A DNA stretch of 64,000 nucleotides from Nostoc carneum NIES-2107 (GTDB lineage Bacteria > Cyanobacteriota > Cyanobacteriia > Cyanobacteriales > Nostocaceae). The stretch lies in contig AP018180.1 in assembly GCA_002368155.1 (NCBI GenBank), forward strand, positions 620,001-684,000. Direction: 5' to 3'. Of the stretch, positions 36,335 to 46,072 are shown piece after piece. Both the position numbers and the translations under genes were made by a program. The notes beneath the pieces were generated by a model, which was not told the origin of the DNA, did no database searches, and worked only from the letters and a program-made list of their open reading frames with translations. The number at the start of each line of letters is the position of its first letter. The stretch's first letter is position 1.

Positions 36335-37418
36335 AAAGATGTGAAAAAACCAACCCACTATATAAATGAAATGCTGAGTCCCAATTAGTCTTATCCCTGC
36401 GAAACAGGAGAACGTGAGACTGAATGTTACTCAGCATTTCTGTTTGATCTAATATTGTCTCAGCAAAGTGTGTAAAATCTGACCATACTTTGACTTCAGG
36501 AATTTGCTCTCCCAGCCATTCTTGTAAAAGATTCCAATTAATTTTGATAGTATTTTGGCTAGGGTGAGCAGCAATTTCTAGCCCTTGTTGGAATTGATAG
36601 CTTTGATCGGAAAGCCGCAAAATACAACGCCTCCCTGGTAGGTGCAAATCGCAAAATTCGGCATAGTCTTGGGTTTGAGTTTTACGCTCTAGTTGACGTT
36701 GCGCGTTAACATCTACAACCTGTTCAAAAATCGGTAGCATTCCCGACACCCGTGCTTTCACCTCTGACCAGTTAAAGGTTAAAGAACCAAGTTGACTGGT
36801 TTGGTTACGACACACAACAGTAGTATTTGTTGCCAATTCAGAAAAATAATTGACCTGGAATACTTGAATCTGTTTAATTTCCGCAATTGTTGCCCAAAAA
36901 CAGGGAATACCAGCAGCTTGTAATTGTGTGCCGTAAAATTTCAGTTCTCCGATTTGTCCAGTGCGATATAACTTCCAACCGCGACTAGGCAAAGTTAACC
37001 TAGCAGTATAAGTGTCAATATGCCATATTTGGGCAAATTTTGGGGCTGCTTCAGCTTTTAATTCGTTGTTGAGAGGTTCTAAGACAAGTACGCCTAGTTC
37101 AGTCTCGCTAGGTTCTGTTGTCGCCTGAATAATAGCCCTTTGTCTAACTTCTTGCTCAATTTCTTGGATTCGCTGCAAACCCTGACGCGCTTGCATCAAA
37201 ATTTTACTATTGGTTGTACTTCGTAGTAGTTGCCGATAAATTTTTTCTGCATTCTCGTACTTTTTCGAGACTTCATGCAGCCGTCCTAGATAAAATTGTA
37301 CCCAAGGATTTTCTGGTGATTCTTTTAACAGCTGTTGGATTAATTTAGCTGCGGTGCTATAGTCTTTACGTTCAAAAGCCGTGGCAACTTGTTCAATCAT
37401 CACTTTGTTTACATCCAC
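36333..37418 (-). CDS. TPR-domain protein, cyanobacterial, unknown function
   Basis: 361 residues. Two to three TPR-like helix pairs lie at about 5-95 (ATAFERKDYSTAAKLIQQLLKESPENPWVQFYLGRLHEVSKKYENAEKIYRQLL), followed by a coiled segment and a mixed alpha/beta C-terminal domain (about 120-355) with RGWKLYRTGQIGELKFYGTQLQAAGIPCFWATI. No enzyme motif is seen. The stop codon is at the boundary of a MITE, so the C-terminus may have been changed by the insertion. It lies 66 bp downstream of rsmE on the same strand, so co-transcription is likely. Confidence 0.75.
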   Translation of the reverse strand: MDVNKVMIEQVATAFERKDYSTAAKLIQQLLKESPENPWVQFYLGRLHEVSKKYENAEKIYRQLLRSTTNSKILMQARQGLQRIQEIEQEVRQRAIIQATTEPSETELGVLVLEPLNNELKAEAAPKFAQIWHIDTYTARLTLPSRGWKLYRTGQIGELKFYGTQLQAAGIPCFWATIAEIKQIQVFQVNYFSELATNTTVVCRNQTSQLGSLTFNWSEVKARVSGMLPIFEQVVDVNAQRQLERKTQTQDYAEFCDLHLPGRRCILRLSDQSYQFQQGLEIAAHPSQNTIKINWNLLQEWLGEQIPEVKVWSDFTHFAETILDQTEMLSNIQSHVLLFRRDKTNWDSAFHLYSGLVFSHL

Positions 37419-37484
37419 GCGAAAAGAATGTCTCGCGCCTACCCTGCGGTAACGGCTGGGCTAAGTGCATGAGATATACATCAT

Positions 37485-38204
37485 TTATACTTCAAACGCT
37501 GCGGAAACTAGTGATAAAGCCACTACTGGCGCTGTGACTGCTCGTAAAATTCTCCGACCAAGAGAAACTGGTTGAAATCCTGCTGCGATCGCACTATCAA
37601 TTTCTTGTTCTGTCCATCCTCCTTCTGTCCCTATAGCTATCACTAGCCCTTGCTCATTGGTCATTTGTCCTTGGTGTTGCAAGCAATCTTTGAGGTGAGG
37701 TAAATTTCCTCGCGCTTCACAGATATATTTGTGGCTGTTGGCAAAAGACAAACTCTGGCTAAAAGCCACAGGTTCTAAAATTGTCGGTATAAAAGCGCGC
37801 TCCGATTGTTCCGCAGCTTCCGCCGCAATGCGCCGCCAGCGTTCGAGTTTTTGGGGGCTGGGTTGCAACAAAGTGCGATCGCTCAATACTGGGGCAATAG
37901 TTGTAACTCCCAACTCTGTGCAACACCTGACGACTTCATCAAAGCCGCTACCTTTAGGTAAAGCCACCATTAAGGTGATTGATATAGGTAACTCAGTTTC
38001 CACCACCAAGGCTTCTAAAACCTGCCCTTGCTCCCCTGCTAGCTGCGTCAACCACCATTTACCCCTACCATCCATTGCAATAAAGCGATCGCCCTCACGC
38101 AACCGCAACACCCTTGCTAAATAGTGTTGTTGTTCTTTAGTGAGTGAAATTTGCCCTGCTTGGAGTTGAGAAGGTGCGATCGCAATTCGTTGTAGTTGAG
38201 CCAT
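37485..38204 (-). CDS. rsmE: 16S rRNA (uracil-1498-N3)-methyltransferase RsmE
   Basis: 239 residues. An N-terminal PUA-like domain (1-75; HYLARVLRLREGDRF) is followed by a SPOUT methyltransferase domain with ALPKGSGFDEVVRCCTELGV, then the SAM-binding knot IGTEGGWTEQEI (about 190-202) and LGRRILRAVTAPV (about 217-229). It methylates N3 of U1498 in 16S rRNA. The E of the usual LRxETA is V here. Gene order and motifs are clear. Confidence 0.93.
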   Translation of the reverse strand: MAQLQRIAIAPSQLQAGQISLTKEQQHYLARVLRLREGDRFIAMDGRGKWWLTQLAGEQGQVLEALVVETELPISITLMVALPKGSGFDEVVRCCTELGVTTIAPVLSDRTLLQPSPQKLERWRRIAAEAAEQSERAFIPTILEPVAFSQSLSFANSHKYICEARGNLPHLKDCLQHQGQMTNEQGLVIAIGTEGGWTEQEIDSAIAAGFQPVSLGRRILRAVTAPVVALSLVSAAFEV

Positions 38205-38622
38205 AAAATTTTCCGCACTGAGAAAGTATCAATATTTGTTTGTTTTCCAGGTTAACTTCGGATTTTAGGGAAATATCTGTGTATATCTTCATAAAAACAT
38301 TAAAATCGAATAAAACCACTTCAGTAGTTTCTCGTAAGTATGCGGAATCAGGGCTAGGAGTGAAAAACGATGCAGGTAATTAATTGAACTTGGGAAAAGA
38401 TTCTGGATGACCAACGAATCAGGGTTATAAAAAGCGTGAGTGAATACTCTCGTAAATGTTGAGAAAGATCCGGGTAATGGATAGGGGGGATTTAGAGGGA
38501 TCTAAATATGTGAAACTTCAGATGAGATTCGTATTCCCCTTTAACCTTTTCCCAAACCCAATTACCAGTTAAAAATCCTGAACAAAGCAGTGTTTAAATG
38601 ATTCCTAAAGTCTACGCGCCCA
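38205..38622. repeat. Spacer with dispersed repeat copy 2
   Basis: No gene seen. 38488-38508 has a gataggggggatttagagg palindrome fragment; 38538-38600 is the second copy of the repeat at 15338-15400. Confidence 0.5.
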
Positions 38623-38691
38623 ATGTACATTTATTCGCCTTTTCTCTGCAACACAGTGCCATTCAGCGATAAATTAAAGACCCTGCCCAAA

Positions 38692-39243
38692 ATGGCATTA
38701 GACTATGCCATTTTACTGCGATATTTAGAAGCATATCAAAATACAATTGCCATCAATGGGCGCAATTATGCCGATAGATTGCAACAAATTCGCGGCATAG
38801 TTAAAGATGAAGATATCAGCTTTTTAAAAAAATTTAGCTTAGAAAACTGTCCCAAATTTCAAGAACAGATTAAAGCCGAACTAGGCTATTTTACGCATGG
38901 TTCCAGCTTACTCGACAAAGCGATCGCCTCAATTCGCGGCCGAGTAGAGATAGACAGAACCAAAAGCGATCGCCTAGCCGAGAATAAGAAAGAAAAGAGC
39001 GATCGCAATTTGCAAATTACCATTTTAGCCGTAGGTACAGGCATCGGCGCAGGCGGAATCATGGCATCTAGTTACACTTTATTGCCAAGCGATCCCTTGC
39101 TCACTCTTGTTAAAACTCCAGAGATTAACCGCTTTACCTTATCAATTGCTTACAGCTTAATTTTTGGTTTAGCAGTAGGCTTATTCATTTTGGGATGCGA
39201 TAAAATCTGGCAATGTTTTCACAGAAAAAAGGCGAAAGAGTGA
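38692..39243 (+). CDS. Membrane-anchored protein of unknown function
   Basis: 183 residues from ATG 38692 (the frame is open to ATG 38623, which would add 23 residues). The soluble part (about 1-108) is helical and charged, beginning MALDYAILLRYLEAYQNTIAINGRNYADRL, with a Lys/Asp-rich coil. Two C-terminal hydrophobic segments (about 109-130 and 149-171) end in a basic tail. No family recognised. It could be a diverged signalling or structural component; the neighbours give no hint. Confidence 0.6.
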   Translation: MALDYAILLRYLEAYQNTIAINGRNYADRLQQIRGIVKDEDISFLKKFSLENCPKFQEQIKAELGYFTHGSSLLDKAIASIRGRVEIDRTKSDRLAENKKEKSDRNLQITILAVGTGIGAGGIMASSYTLLPSDPLLTLVKTPEINRFTLSIAYSLIFGLAVGLFILGCDKIWQCFHRKKAKE

Positions 39244-39364
39244 ATTTAAAAATTTTCAATTAGCAGAAATACACACATCCACGTGGGATATAAATCCCTA
39301 AAAACTGCTGTAAACTTCTTTCTGTCCCCTTCCCCCTTCCCCATTCCCCCTTCCCCTATCATCA

Positions 39365-40546
39365 ATGCTATACAGAAGATTTGGACGCACAGAATTACAA
39401 ATCCCGGTGTTTTCCTGCGGTGGGATGAGATACCAGTTTAAATGGCAGGATGTTTCCCCAGCAGAAATTCCCCAAGATAAACAGGATCATCTGGAAGCGA
39501 CGATTCGCCGGGCGCTGGATTTAGGCATTAATCATATCGAAACTGCCCGTGGTTATGGCACTTCGGAAATGCAATTGGGGCAAGTATTACCCAAGTTTCC
39601 TCGCGAAAAGTTGATTGTGCAGACAAAAGTTAGCCCAGTTGAAGATCCTCAGGAATTTCGGGCTACATTTGAGCGATCGCTAAACTATCTACAACTAGAT
39701 TATGTTGATTTACTGGGGCTACATGGCATTAATCATGCTGAATCATTGCACCATAGCATCCGTCCTGGTGGTTGTTTAAAAGTGGCAAAACAGTTACAAG
39801 CTGAAGGAAAAGTTCGATTTATTGGCTTTTCTACCCACGGTGCTACAGATGTAATTGTAAAAGCCATCAATACCAATCAATTTGATTATGTGAATCTGCA
39901 TTGGTACTACATTAATCAATGGAATTGGCCTGCAATTGCCGCCGCCACGAAGCACGATATGGGAGTATTTATTATTAGCCCATCTGACAAAGGTGGAAAG
40001 CTTTACAACCCACCGCAAAAATTAGTGGATTTGTGCGCGCCTTTGAGTCCTATGGTGTTTAACGATTTATTTTGCCTCAGCCATCCCCAAGTACATACCC
40101 TCAGCTTAGGCGCATCCAAACCCCAAGATTTTGACGAACACTTGAAAACCCTAGACTTGCTAGACAGAGCCGATGAAATTTTACCGCCAATCATTGCCCG
40201 ATTAGAAGCAGAAGCGATCGCCACTTTGGGAGAAGACTGGGTAAAAACCTGGCGCGTAAATTTGCCCAACTTTGAGCAAACACCCGGACAAGTGAATATG
40301 CAAGTCATATTGTGGCTGTGGAATTTAGCGATCGCCTACGATATGATTGACTACGCCAAAATGCGCTACAACTTACTAGGCAATGCTAGTCACTGGTTTC
40401 CTGGCAACAAAGCCGACAAAATAGACGAACTAGACTTACGCTCATGTCTTGCTAATAGTCCCCAAGCCCATAAAATCCCCCAAATTTTAAAACAAGCACA
40501 TCAACTATTAGGGGGTGAAGCGGTTAAACGTTTGTCACAGCAATAA
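39365..40546 (+). CDS. Aldo/keto reductase
   Basis: 393 residues. The AKR barrel covers about 1-280: [34 protein letters not shown] (catalytic Tyr in RGYG; the usual Asp before it is Glu), LIVQTKVS (catalytic Lys), [11 protein letters not shown] (His) and [15 protein letters not shown]-terminal extension (about 290-390), Cys-poor and rich in aromatic residues, follows, as in the larger ferredoxin-like AKRs but without the CxxC iron-sulfur motif. It presumably reduces an aldehyde or ketone with NADPH. The spacer before it has STRR-type ccccttcccc runs. Confidence 0.88.
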   Translation: MLYRRFGRTELQIPVFSCGGMRYQFKWQDVSPAEIPQDKQDHLEATIRRALDLGINHIETARGYGTSEMQLGQVLPKFPREKLIVQTKVSPVEDPQEFRATFERSLNYLQLDYVDLLGLHGINHAESLHHSIRPGGCLKVAKQLQAEGKVRFIGFSTHGATDVIVKAINTNQFDYVNLHWYYINQWNWPAIAAATKHDMGVFIISPSDKGGKLYNPPQKLVDLCAPLSPMVFNDLFCLSHPQVHTLSLGASKPQDFDEHLKTLDLLDRADEILPPIIARLEAEAIATLGEDWVKTWRVNLPNFEQTPGQVNMQVILWLWNLAIAYDMIDYAKMRYNLLGNASHWFPGNKADKIDELDLRSCLANSPQAHKIPQILKQAHQLLGGEAVKRLSQQ

Positions 40547-40608
40547 TAGGGAAGAGGGGAAAAGGGGAAAGGTAAAAGGGGAAAAGGGATAGAATTACCA
40601 ATTACCAA

Positions 40609-40995
40609 TTACCCATTCTTCTTAAATTTCATCTTCAAATTAGTAAAATGCACAATTGCTTGAATCATTTCTTTTTGTTCTGACTTTAAATTCAATTTGT
40701 CTAAGGCTTGATTAAACTCAATACCATGATGCAATTCTTGAGCTAATTTTGACCGTTGTGAGGAATTTAAAACAGCGTAAATTTCTTTATTTCTTCGTTG
40801 CCTTATAGCTTGGAGTCTTTGTTTCTGTAAAGGAGTTAAATCACCTTCAGAATATGAGTTAGGAGCTTGAGCAATCATCAAAGTAGATTGAGCATGAATT
40901 TTTCCTGGTAATGCTGTGGCAATTCCTGGCATTAATAATATGACAACAAAAATATTAGCTAATATAGACAATAACTTAGTTAACTTAATTACCAT
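40609..40995 (-). CDS. Periplasmic LTxxQ/Spy-like protein
   Basis: 128 residues with an N-terminal signal segment (KLLSILANIFVVILLMPGIATAL), then a helical domain carrying the LTxxQ-type motif (LTPLQKQRLQAIRQRRN at about 54-70) and a second half LNLKSEQKEMIQAI. CpxP/Spy relatives are periplasmic chaperones or stress sensors. It is convergent with the AKR gene, with an aaaagggg STRR between them. Confidence 0.75.
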   Translation of the reverse strand: MVIKLTKLLSILANIFVVILLMPGIATALPGKIHAQSTLMIAQAPNSYSEGDLTPLQKQRLQAIRQRRNKEIYAVLNSSQRSKLAQELHHGIEFNQALDKLNLKSEQKEMIQAIVHFTNLKMKFKKNG

Positions 40996-41460
40996 ATTTT
41001 ATCTTCCCAACTCCAGTGTTCAGACAATTCTCAATGATTTATTTATTAAATATTGACTACTATTATTTATCTTATGGGAAAAGGGGATCAAAAATAATTC
41101 GTAATTCGTAATTTTAAACAAGTCTACTTGGCAAATTAAATTTTATAAGTCAATACATTTCAGTAAAACTAGTTACTCAACACAAAACCGAACAATAATT
41201 TTGGAGGGGGTTTGGGGGACGCAACCGTCACCCAATCGGGGGTTTGGGGGAGAATCCCCCAATTGAGCTAGCTGTTTCCACAACTGACAAATCAATCACG
41301 AATAAACTTATGTAAACTGTATTGTTTTATAAGTTAAGGCTTATACCTAACCCACGCTACTACTTCAAATTGGTATTAGCTCAGACTAGAGAATCTAAAA
41401 ATATTAAGTGGTACGTTATTTAGCTAACGTACCACAACAAAAATTACTCAGTAATAAATA
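40996..41460. other. Spacer with G-rich repeats
   Basis: 41200-41270 holds a ggaggggg ... gggggac / gtcacccaat ... ggggg block with a weak palindrome; 41360-41378 has an aaattggtatta repeat end. No gene. A hairpin at 41408-41435 is listed separately. Confidence 0.5.
41408..41435 (-). terminator. Hairpin after the M48 protease gene
   Basis: Perfect 11-bp arms GTGGTACGTTA / TAACGTACCAC around a 6-base loop, 26 bp beyond the protease stop codon. The T-run beyond it on the minus strand is imperfect (ttaatattttt), so this is a likely but not certain rho-independent terminator. Confidence 0.6.
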
Positions 41461-42423
41461 TCACTCAGACCGTTTAATTCTATTAATTTCCTGTTGCAAT
41501 TCTTCAATTTGACGGCGCAAATTTTCTGCATCATTTTCCGAAGATTCGGAGGTAACATTTACTGCTCCCGAAGCAGGCGATCGCTGATAGTTTCCTTGGC
41601 GAATTTGCTGGTATTCTTCTGATACCGCCCACTCACGTAAATAGTGTATACGCTCTACAGCAAACGGATGAGTGAGCATCATGCCCTGAGCGCCGTTGTA
41701 CAACAAAAACTTGTACACTTGATTCAATCCATCTGAGTCTAATGCTTTGTAATCTTCTGACTGGCGGATGAATTCTTGTAAATTACATTCGTGGGCATAT
41801 TTGATACTACCACCAGAAATTTTCATCATTGAAGACATTACGGGATTTAAGTCATCCATTAATAACAGCGCCGCACGATCCGCCGATAACTCTGCTTTGC
41901 GCCGCCATTCAAAAAAGGCGTAAATTAAGGCTTGAGTGACAAAATTTCCGATCCCAAAGGTTAACTCTCCTAAGGCCGAAGCAGCACTCATCGCCCACAT
42001 CGCCATTTGAATTAAAATAGTATGACCACATTTAATATGCCCCAGTTCATGGGCTAGCACCGCCCGAATTTCGACTTCGTCTAGTAAGTCCAGTATCCCT
42101 GTATTTATGACTATGTAAGGATTCTCTTGCCCCAAGGCATAGCTATTAGCTTGGGGGTTTTGCAAGACAAACAGTGCAGGTTCCGGATAGATATCCAAAT
42201 CCCGCACACATTCGCGGAACATCTGGTAAATAGTGGAGTATTGACGTGGCCCAACTTGGATGGTGTTACCCATTAAATAAACTAATTGAGGGCGTTCATA
42301 GATAAATTCCACAAACTTACGGGCGATTAAATCAAATCCCGGCAAATTACGTAAAGCTTGCTCGGCTTGGCGATCCAGTGGATGCCTAAAGGCTTCGCTG
42401 GAAATTCCTGTGTAAGTTGGCAT
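41461..42423 (-). CDS. M48-family zinc metallopeptidase
   Basis: 320 residues with the active-site motif HELGHIKCGH (about residues 121-130) and a downstream ELSADRAALL segment (Glu ligand, about 176). A hydrophobic stretch around 131-165 may be a membrane-embedded hairpin. The last 30 residues form a Glu/Arg-rich coiled coil (SSENDAENLRRQIEELQQEI). M48 proteins such as HtpX and Loi-type proteases degrade misfolded membrane or periplasmic proteins. There is no N-terminal signal, as in cyanobacterial relatives. Single gene, divergent from the helicase-like gene. Confidence 0.88.
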   Translation of the reverse strand: MPTYTGISSEAFRHPLDRQAEQALRNLPGFDLIARKFVEFIYERPQLVYLMGNTIQVGPRQYSTIYQMFRECVRDLDIYPEPALFVLQNPQANSYALGQENPYIVINTGILDLLDEVEIRAVLAHELGHIKCGHTILIQMAMWAMSAASALGELTFGIGNFVTQALIYAFFEWRRKAELSADRAALLLMDDLNPVMSSMMKISGGSIKYAHECNLQEFIRQSEDYKALDSDGLNQVYKFLLYNGAQGMMLTHPFAVERIHYLREWAVSEEYQQIRQGNYQRSPASGAVNVTSESSENDAENLRRQIEELQQEINRIKRSE

Positions 42424-42548
42424 AATTTAGGGAAATAGGTGATTGGTCATTGTTGACTACAAATAACTAGTGACTGATGGCTAATGCCAAGATAATAGAA
42501 ATGGGGCAATTGGAAGTAAAAATCATATTTTAATGGGATTAAAAGCGT

Positions 42549-44126
42549 GTGATAGAGGCAGAAGTTCATTTGTCATTACATAACTTCCTGCGATCGCAGG
42601 CGGGGTTCCCTTCCTGGCCCCATCATTTGACGATGGCAAGGTTGGTAGCACGCGCCTTGCGGTTGGGACGTAGCGCCTTAATTCAAGTCGGGGCTGTTAG
42701 CGGTTATCAGGGAAGATATCGCACTAGTTTTATAGCATCGGCATTGATGTGGCATGGCCCTGTAATTATTGTGGCTCCGGAATCCGTGCAACAACGCCTG
42801 TTAAAAGTTGAAATTCCGCGGCTACAAGAGTGGCTGCAAGCTAAAAAATCAATTAGAACTGGTGACGATTGGCCTGGTTCTGAGTTCCAAGGGATACTGC
42901 TAACTACCCCAGCAGCTTGGTTAAGCAGACAGATAAAAAATGTGCCACATTTCCCTGAAGGGATTCCCACAATTATTGATGGAGTTGATGATTTAGAAGA
43001 TTGGGTACGCCATCAGCTTACCCAAACTATTCAACCCCACGACTGGGATGAGTTGATGCTGGCTTGTCCAGAACAAGCGGATTTAATTCGTTCGGCGCGA
43101 TCGCATTTGACGAAAGAACTTTTCCAGCACCCAGCGAATCCCTACGAGTGTTATCTGATTTCTCAACTAGAAGTAGAGATTTTGCAGCGTCTATATTCAG
43201 CTTTAGATAGCACTCAACTACCCGACGCTTGGAAAAATTTCTGGCACTACTTCCAAGATATCAACGAAAAATTCTCTCCTTTATCTCCTCAATCTCCCAC
43301 CGTTCCACCTCCCCCCCTCCTCTGGGCAACAATCGCTCGTCGTCAAGGTTCATTTTCCTTACACTGCGCGCCGATTGAATTAGGAAAAATCGTCGCTCCC
43401 ATTTGGCAACGACAACCTGTAGTGTTCATTGGTAGTGCCTTAGAACCAGAAACAGAGGCTCCCTTATTCCGTCAGCGCTTGGGATTGGAGGATGTCACTT
43501 GTCTGAAGTTCTCGGTGGATAGCCAAACAGAAGCGATTCAACTGTATGTACCCTATAAGTTACCTCTACCAAACACGCCAGAATTTCAAGCGGCGTTTGT
43601 TCATAAAGTGCGGACGCTGTTGTGTCTCAGCGCGACTGCATCGGGGTTAACAGTTGTGTTAGTTGGAGATGTACCACTAAAGGCGCAAGTCGGAGCAATT
43701 CTCGCTTCTGAGTTTGGTTCGCGGGTGCAAGTAGAAAAAACTTGCTTGGATGAAAACGGGATTTTAATTAGCGGTTGGGAATTTTGGCGAGAACATCAAG
43801 GCGTTTTACCCGCACCCAATCTATTAATTATTGCGACTTTGCCCTTGCCATCTTTAGAAAATCCCCTGGTGGCTGGTAGAGTAGCTCACTATAAGCGATC
43901 GCATCAAGATTGGTTCCGTTTATATTTATTGCCCACAGCCTTAAATGAATTGCAACGCGCAGTTGCACCAGTGCGTGAAAGTCAAGGCATTGTCGCCTTA
44001 CTTGATGGACGTGTCGTCAATCGCAGCTACGGCGCACAAATTCTCGCATCCCTGAGTCCTTTAGCGCGAATTAACTACCTCGATCCCAGTCTGTTCTCCC
44101 ATGCCAACGAAGAAAATTCTGCTTAG
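42549..44126 (+). CDS. DinG/Rad3-like helicase homologue with degenerate ATPase motifs
   Basis: 525 residues from GTG 42549. The overall plan follows superfamily 2 DinG-type helicases: a region like Q/Walker A (ALIQVGAVSGYQGRYRTSFI, about 39-58), LLTTPAAWLSRQI, then IIDGVDDLEDW (about 143-153) where DEAH would stand, and a C-terminal HELICc2-like half (VVFIGSALEPETEA, LCLSATASGLTVVLVGDV, ILISGWEFWREHQGV, LLIIATLPLPSLENPLV). The Gly-Lys-Thr of Walker A and the DEAH box are missing, so ATP hydrolysis is doubtful. It may be a structural or regulatory paralogue conserved in cyanobacteria. Single gene. Confidence 0.65.
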   Translation: MIEAEVHLSLHNFLRSQAGFPSWPHHLTMARLVARALRLGRSALIQVGAVSGYQGRYRTSFIASALMWHGPVIIVAPESVQQRLLKVEIPRLQEWLQAKKSIRTGDDWPGSEFQGILLTTPAAWLSRQIKNVPHFPEGIPTIIDGVDDLEDWVRHQLTQTIQPHDWDELMLACPEQADLIRSARSHLTKELFQHPANPYECYLISQLEVEILQRLYSALDSTQLPDAWKNFWHYFQDINEKFSPLSPQSPTVPPPPLLWATIARRQGSFSLHCAPIELGKIVAPIWQRQPVVFIGSALEPETEAPLFRQRLGLEDVTCLKFSVDSQTEAIQLYVPYKLPLPNTPEFQAAFVHKVRTLLCLSATASGLTVVLVGDVPLKAQVGAILASEFGSRVQVEKTCLDENGILISGWEFWREHQGVLPAPNLLIIATLPLPSLENPLVAGRVAHYKRSHQDWFRLYLLPTALNELQRAVAPVRESQGIVALLDGRVVNRSYGAQILASLSPLARINYLDPSLFSHANEENSA

Positions 44127-44347
44127 TTTATATTTTTGACCAATGCCCAATGCTCAATGCCCAATGCCCAATGACTATTTACTTTTGTCAACCGCAACGC
44201 GATCGCTGCACAGCAAACGTTATCATCAGCTCATTGCGGCATTCCATGCTTCAATTGACTGCCACAATTTCATTGGCACTGGAGATGAGATTCAATGCCA
44301 ATCTACACTTAGAACATAAATGAATTGAGAATTTTAAATTGCTGATT

Positions 44348-44563
44348 ATGGGTGAAGCAAAGCGTCGCAAAACCACACTGGGAGAAAAATACGGTCAAGA
44401 TACTCGCATCTTACCGTGGGTTCCGATTACCAAAACTCAAGGTGAACTATTTGTGCAATGGACTACTCGCGGTGCCTGGATAGGTATTGGTGTGATGGTT
44501 GCTGCTTGGGTTACCATCCGTTTTATTGGCCCCGCTTTTGGTTGGTGGCAAGTAGTCTTTTAA
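44348..44563 (+). CDS. DUF2839 small membrane protein
   Basis: 71 residues starting MGEAKRRKTTLGEKYG; the frame is open to TTG 44339, but ATG 44348 gives the family N-terminus. The basic head and DTRILPWVPITK segment are followed by one transmembrane helix (about 48-68, IGIGVMVAAWVTIRFIGPAFG). DUF2839 is confined to cyanobacteria and chloroplast lineages; function unknown. Confidence 0.85.
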   Translation: MGEAKRRKTTLGEKYGQDTRILPWVPITKTQGELFVQWTTRGAWIGIGVMVAAWVTIRFIGPAFGWWQVVF

Positions 44564-45558
44564 GATTCGGGACTGGGGATTCGGGACTGGGGAGTAGGAA
44601 ATAATATTTTTTTTACTCAGCACTCACAACTATTGTACAGACGCGATTAATCGCGTCTCTCCAACTCAACACTCAGCACTCTGGACTATTTTTCACACAG
44701 AGTTAATTTAAATTTATAAAGGGGCACAATAATCCTGTGCCCCTAACTTATCTATGTGGAAATGATCCAAAATCCAAATCCCAAAAGCTCAAACATGAAC
44801 TTTTTTGTATGTTATGTTACATTTGATTGTCATTGCCAAGAGCTTTTCGGTAGCTTAAACAACATTTCGCTATGATGTCAAAAGCCGTAAAAATCTTGCC
44901 TAAATGGCAACATCAATCTTCTAACTTTAGTTATTCTCAGTATTAAATCTCCCAAGCTTGGTTTTATATTTAGCATCTAGCCAACCAAGAGTATAAGTAT
45001 AAATAAATACTGCTAAAGCAGCTTGCTTCTGAAATTGCCAGTCTAAAAGTTACACAGTCATCTGCCAAAAGTTAGATATGTGAAAAAATATGACTCTGCG
45101 TACCCAATCCGGGGCAATATCAAGCAGATGTTAGAGAATAAACAAGTTATTAAGCCAGTATTTGACATTGAGGCTACAAAAAATTGCCTGAAAGCCTTTA
45201 CTAGTAATTGATTGGGCTACTCTGGCAGATAGAGATACAATCTGTATCTTTTATATGGTTGACTAGTGGCAAATTTGAGTTACTCTTAAATCGGATCGAT
45301 TCTCGTAAGCATCTAAGCTTACAGAACTACATAAAGACAATCTTAAGTTTACTTATTTCGTCAGATATTTTGACTTCTCAAACTGAATACTTTGATACGG
45401 CATAAAAAACCGTTATCTACTACCCTAAGCAAGATAGTCAATAAATAGACTACGTAAATGGATGGTTATTGTAATGGATAGTTTACAATACCAGAGGAAG
45501 AGAAAATCTAAAGAAAATATAAAAGAACTCAAATGACCGTGGTGTCTGGAGGAAAAAA
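44564..45558. other. Long spacer with STRR, palindromic repeat and hairpin
   Basis: 44566-44590 ggggatt-type STRR; 44638-44660 gacgcgattaatcgcgtct palindrome (same family as 19859-19922); 44721-44743 a perfect hairpin GGGGCACA / TGTGCCCC, probably a terminator. From 44760 to 45540 I see no convincing gene; a 65-codon frame at 45208-45405 has no start signal or recognisable content. Given its length, an unrecognised small RNA cannot be excluded. Confidence 0.5.
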
Positions 45559-45906
45559 GTGTTTCTAAGACTAGCTCATCAACATCGGCAATTCGTTCAA
45601 GACTTGGTAATGAACCTACAAGCATTAGCAATTGTACTGGAACGACGTGGATATCCGGCTTCTTGTTATACCTGTGGTGACCAAATGAATAGTGCTTCAT
45701 TTATGGTCAGCTTGGGAGATAATCACCTAATTCGGTTTTTAGTATCTGATTATGGGATTACTTGGACAGAAATGCGGGATGACCGTGAATTAATGAAATT
45801 AGAAGGTGCAGAGGCGATTAATCAGCTTCAAGAACTTGCTAATATTGTCAAGCACCAATCTGGGGCAATCTCCACAGCTAACAAAACCTTAGCCAAGAAG
45901 TTTTAA
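45559..45906 (+). CDS. DUF1815 family protein
   Basis: 115 residues from GTG 45559 (FLRLAHQHRQFVQDLVMNLQALAIVLERRGYPASCYTCG). This small soluble alpha/beta protein is widespread in cyanobacteria. A CYTCG pair of cysteines (about 33-36) is notable and may bind metal or form a disulfide. Function unknown. A GGAGG ribosome binding site (ctggaggaaaaaa) precedes the start, which supports GTG. Confidence 0.8.
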   Translation: MFLRLAHQHRQFVQDLVMNLQALAIVLERRGYPASCYTCGDQMNSASFMVSLGDNHLIRFLVSDYGITWTEMRDDRELMKLEGAEAINQLQELANIVKHQSGAISTANKTLAKKF

Positions 45907-46072
45907 GGATTCTTGGTCGAATGGGTTATTTACGAAAAAGCGTCAAGCACTATCTGGTAATTGGGAATCGGTAATTTTGGGTGATTTTGCCCATTGATTA
46001 CCTATTCACTCTTACCATTAATTGATGGTTTTACTGCTGATATCAGCCACAGACTAAAAAAACTCAAATTTA

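Noticed and set aside
45208-45405. 65-codon plus-strand frame in a long spacer
   Set aside because: No start signal, no recognisable content and AT-rich context.
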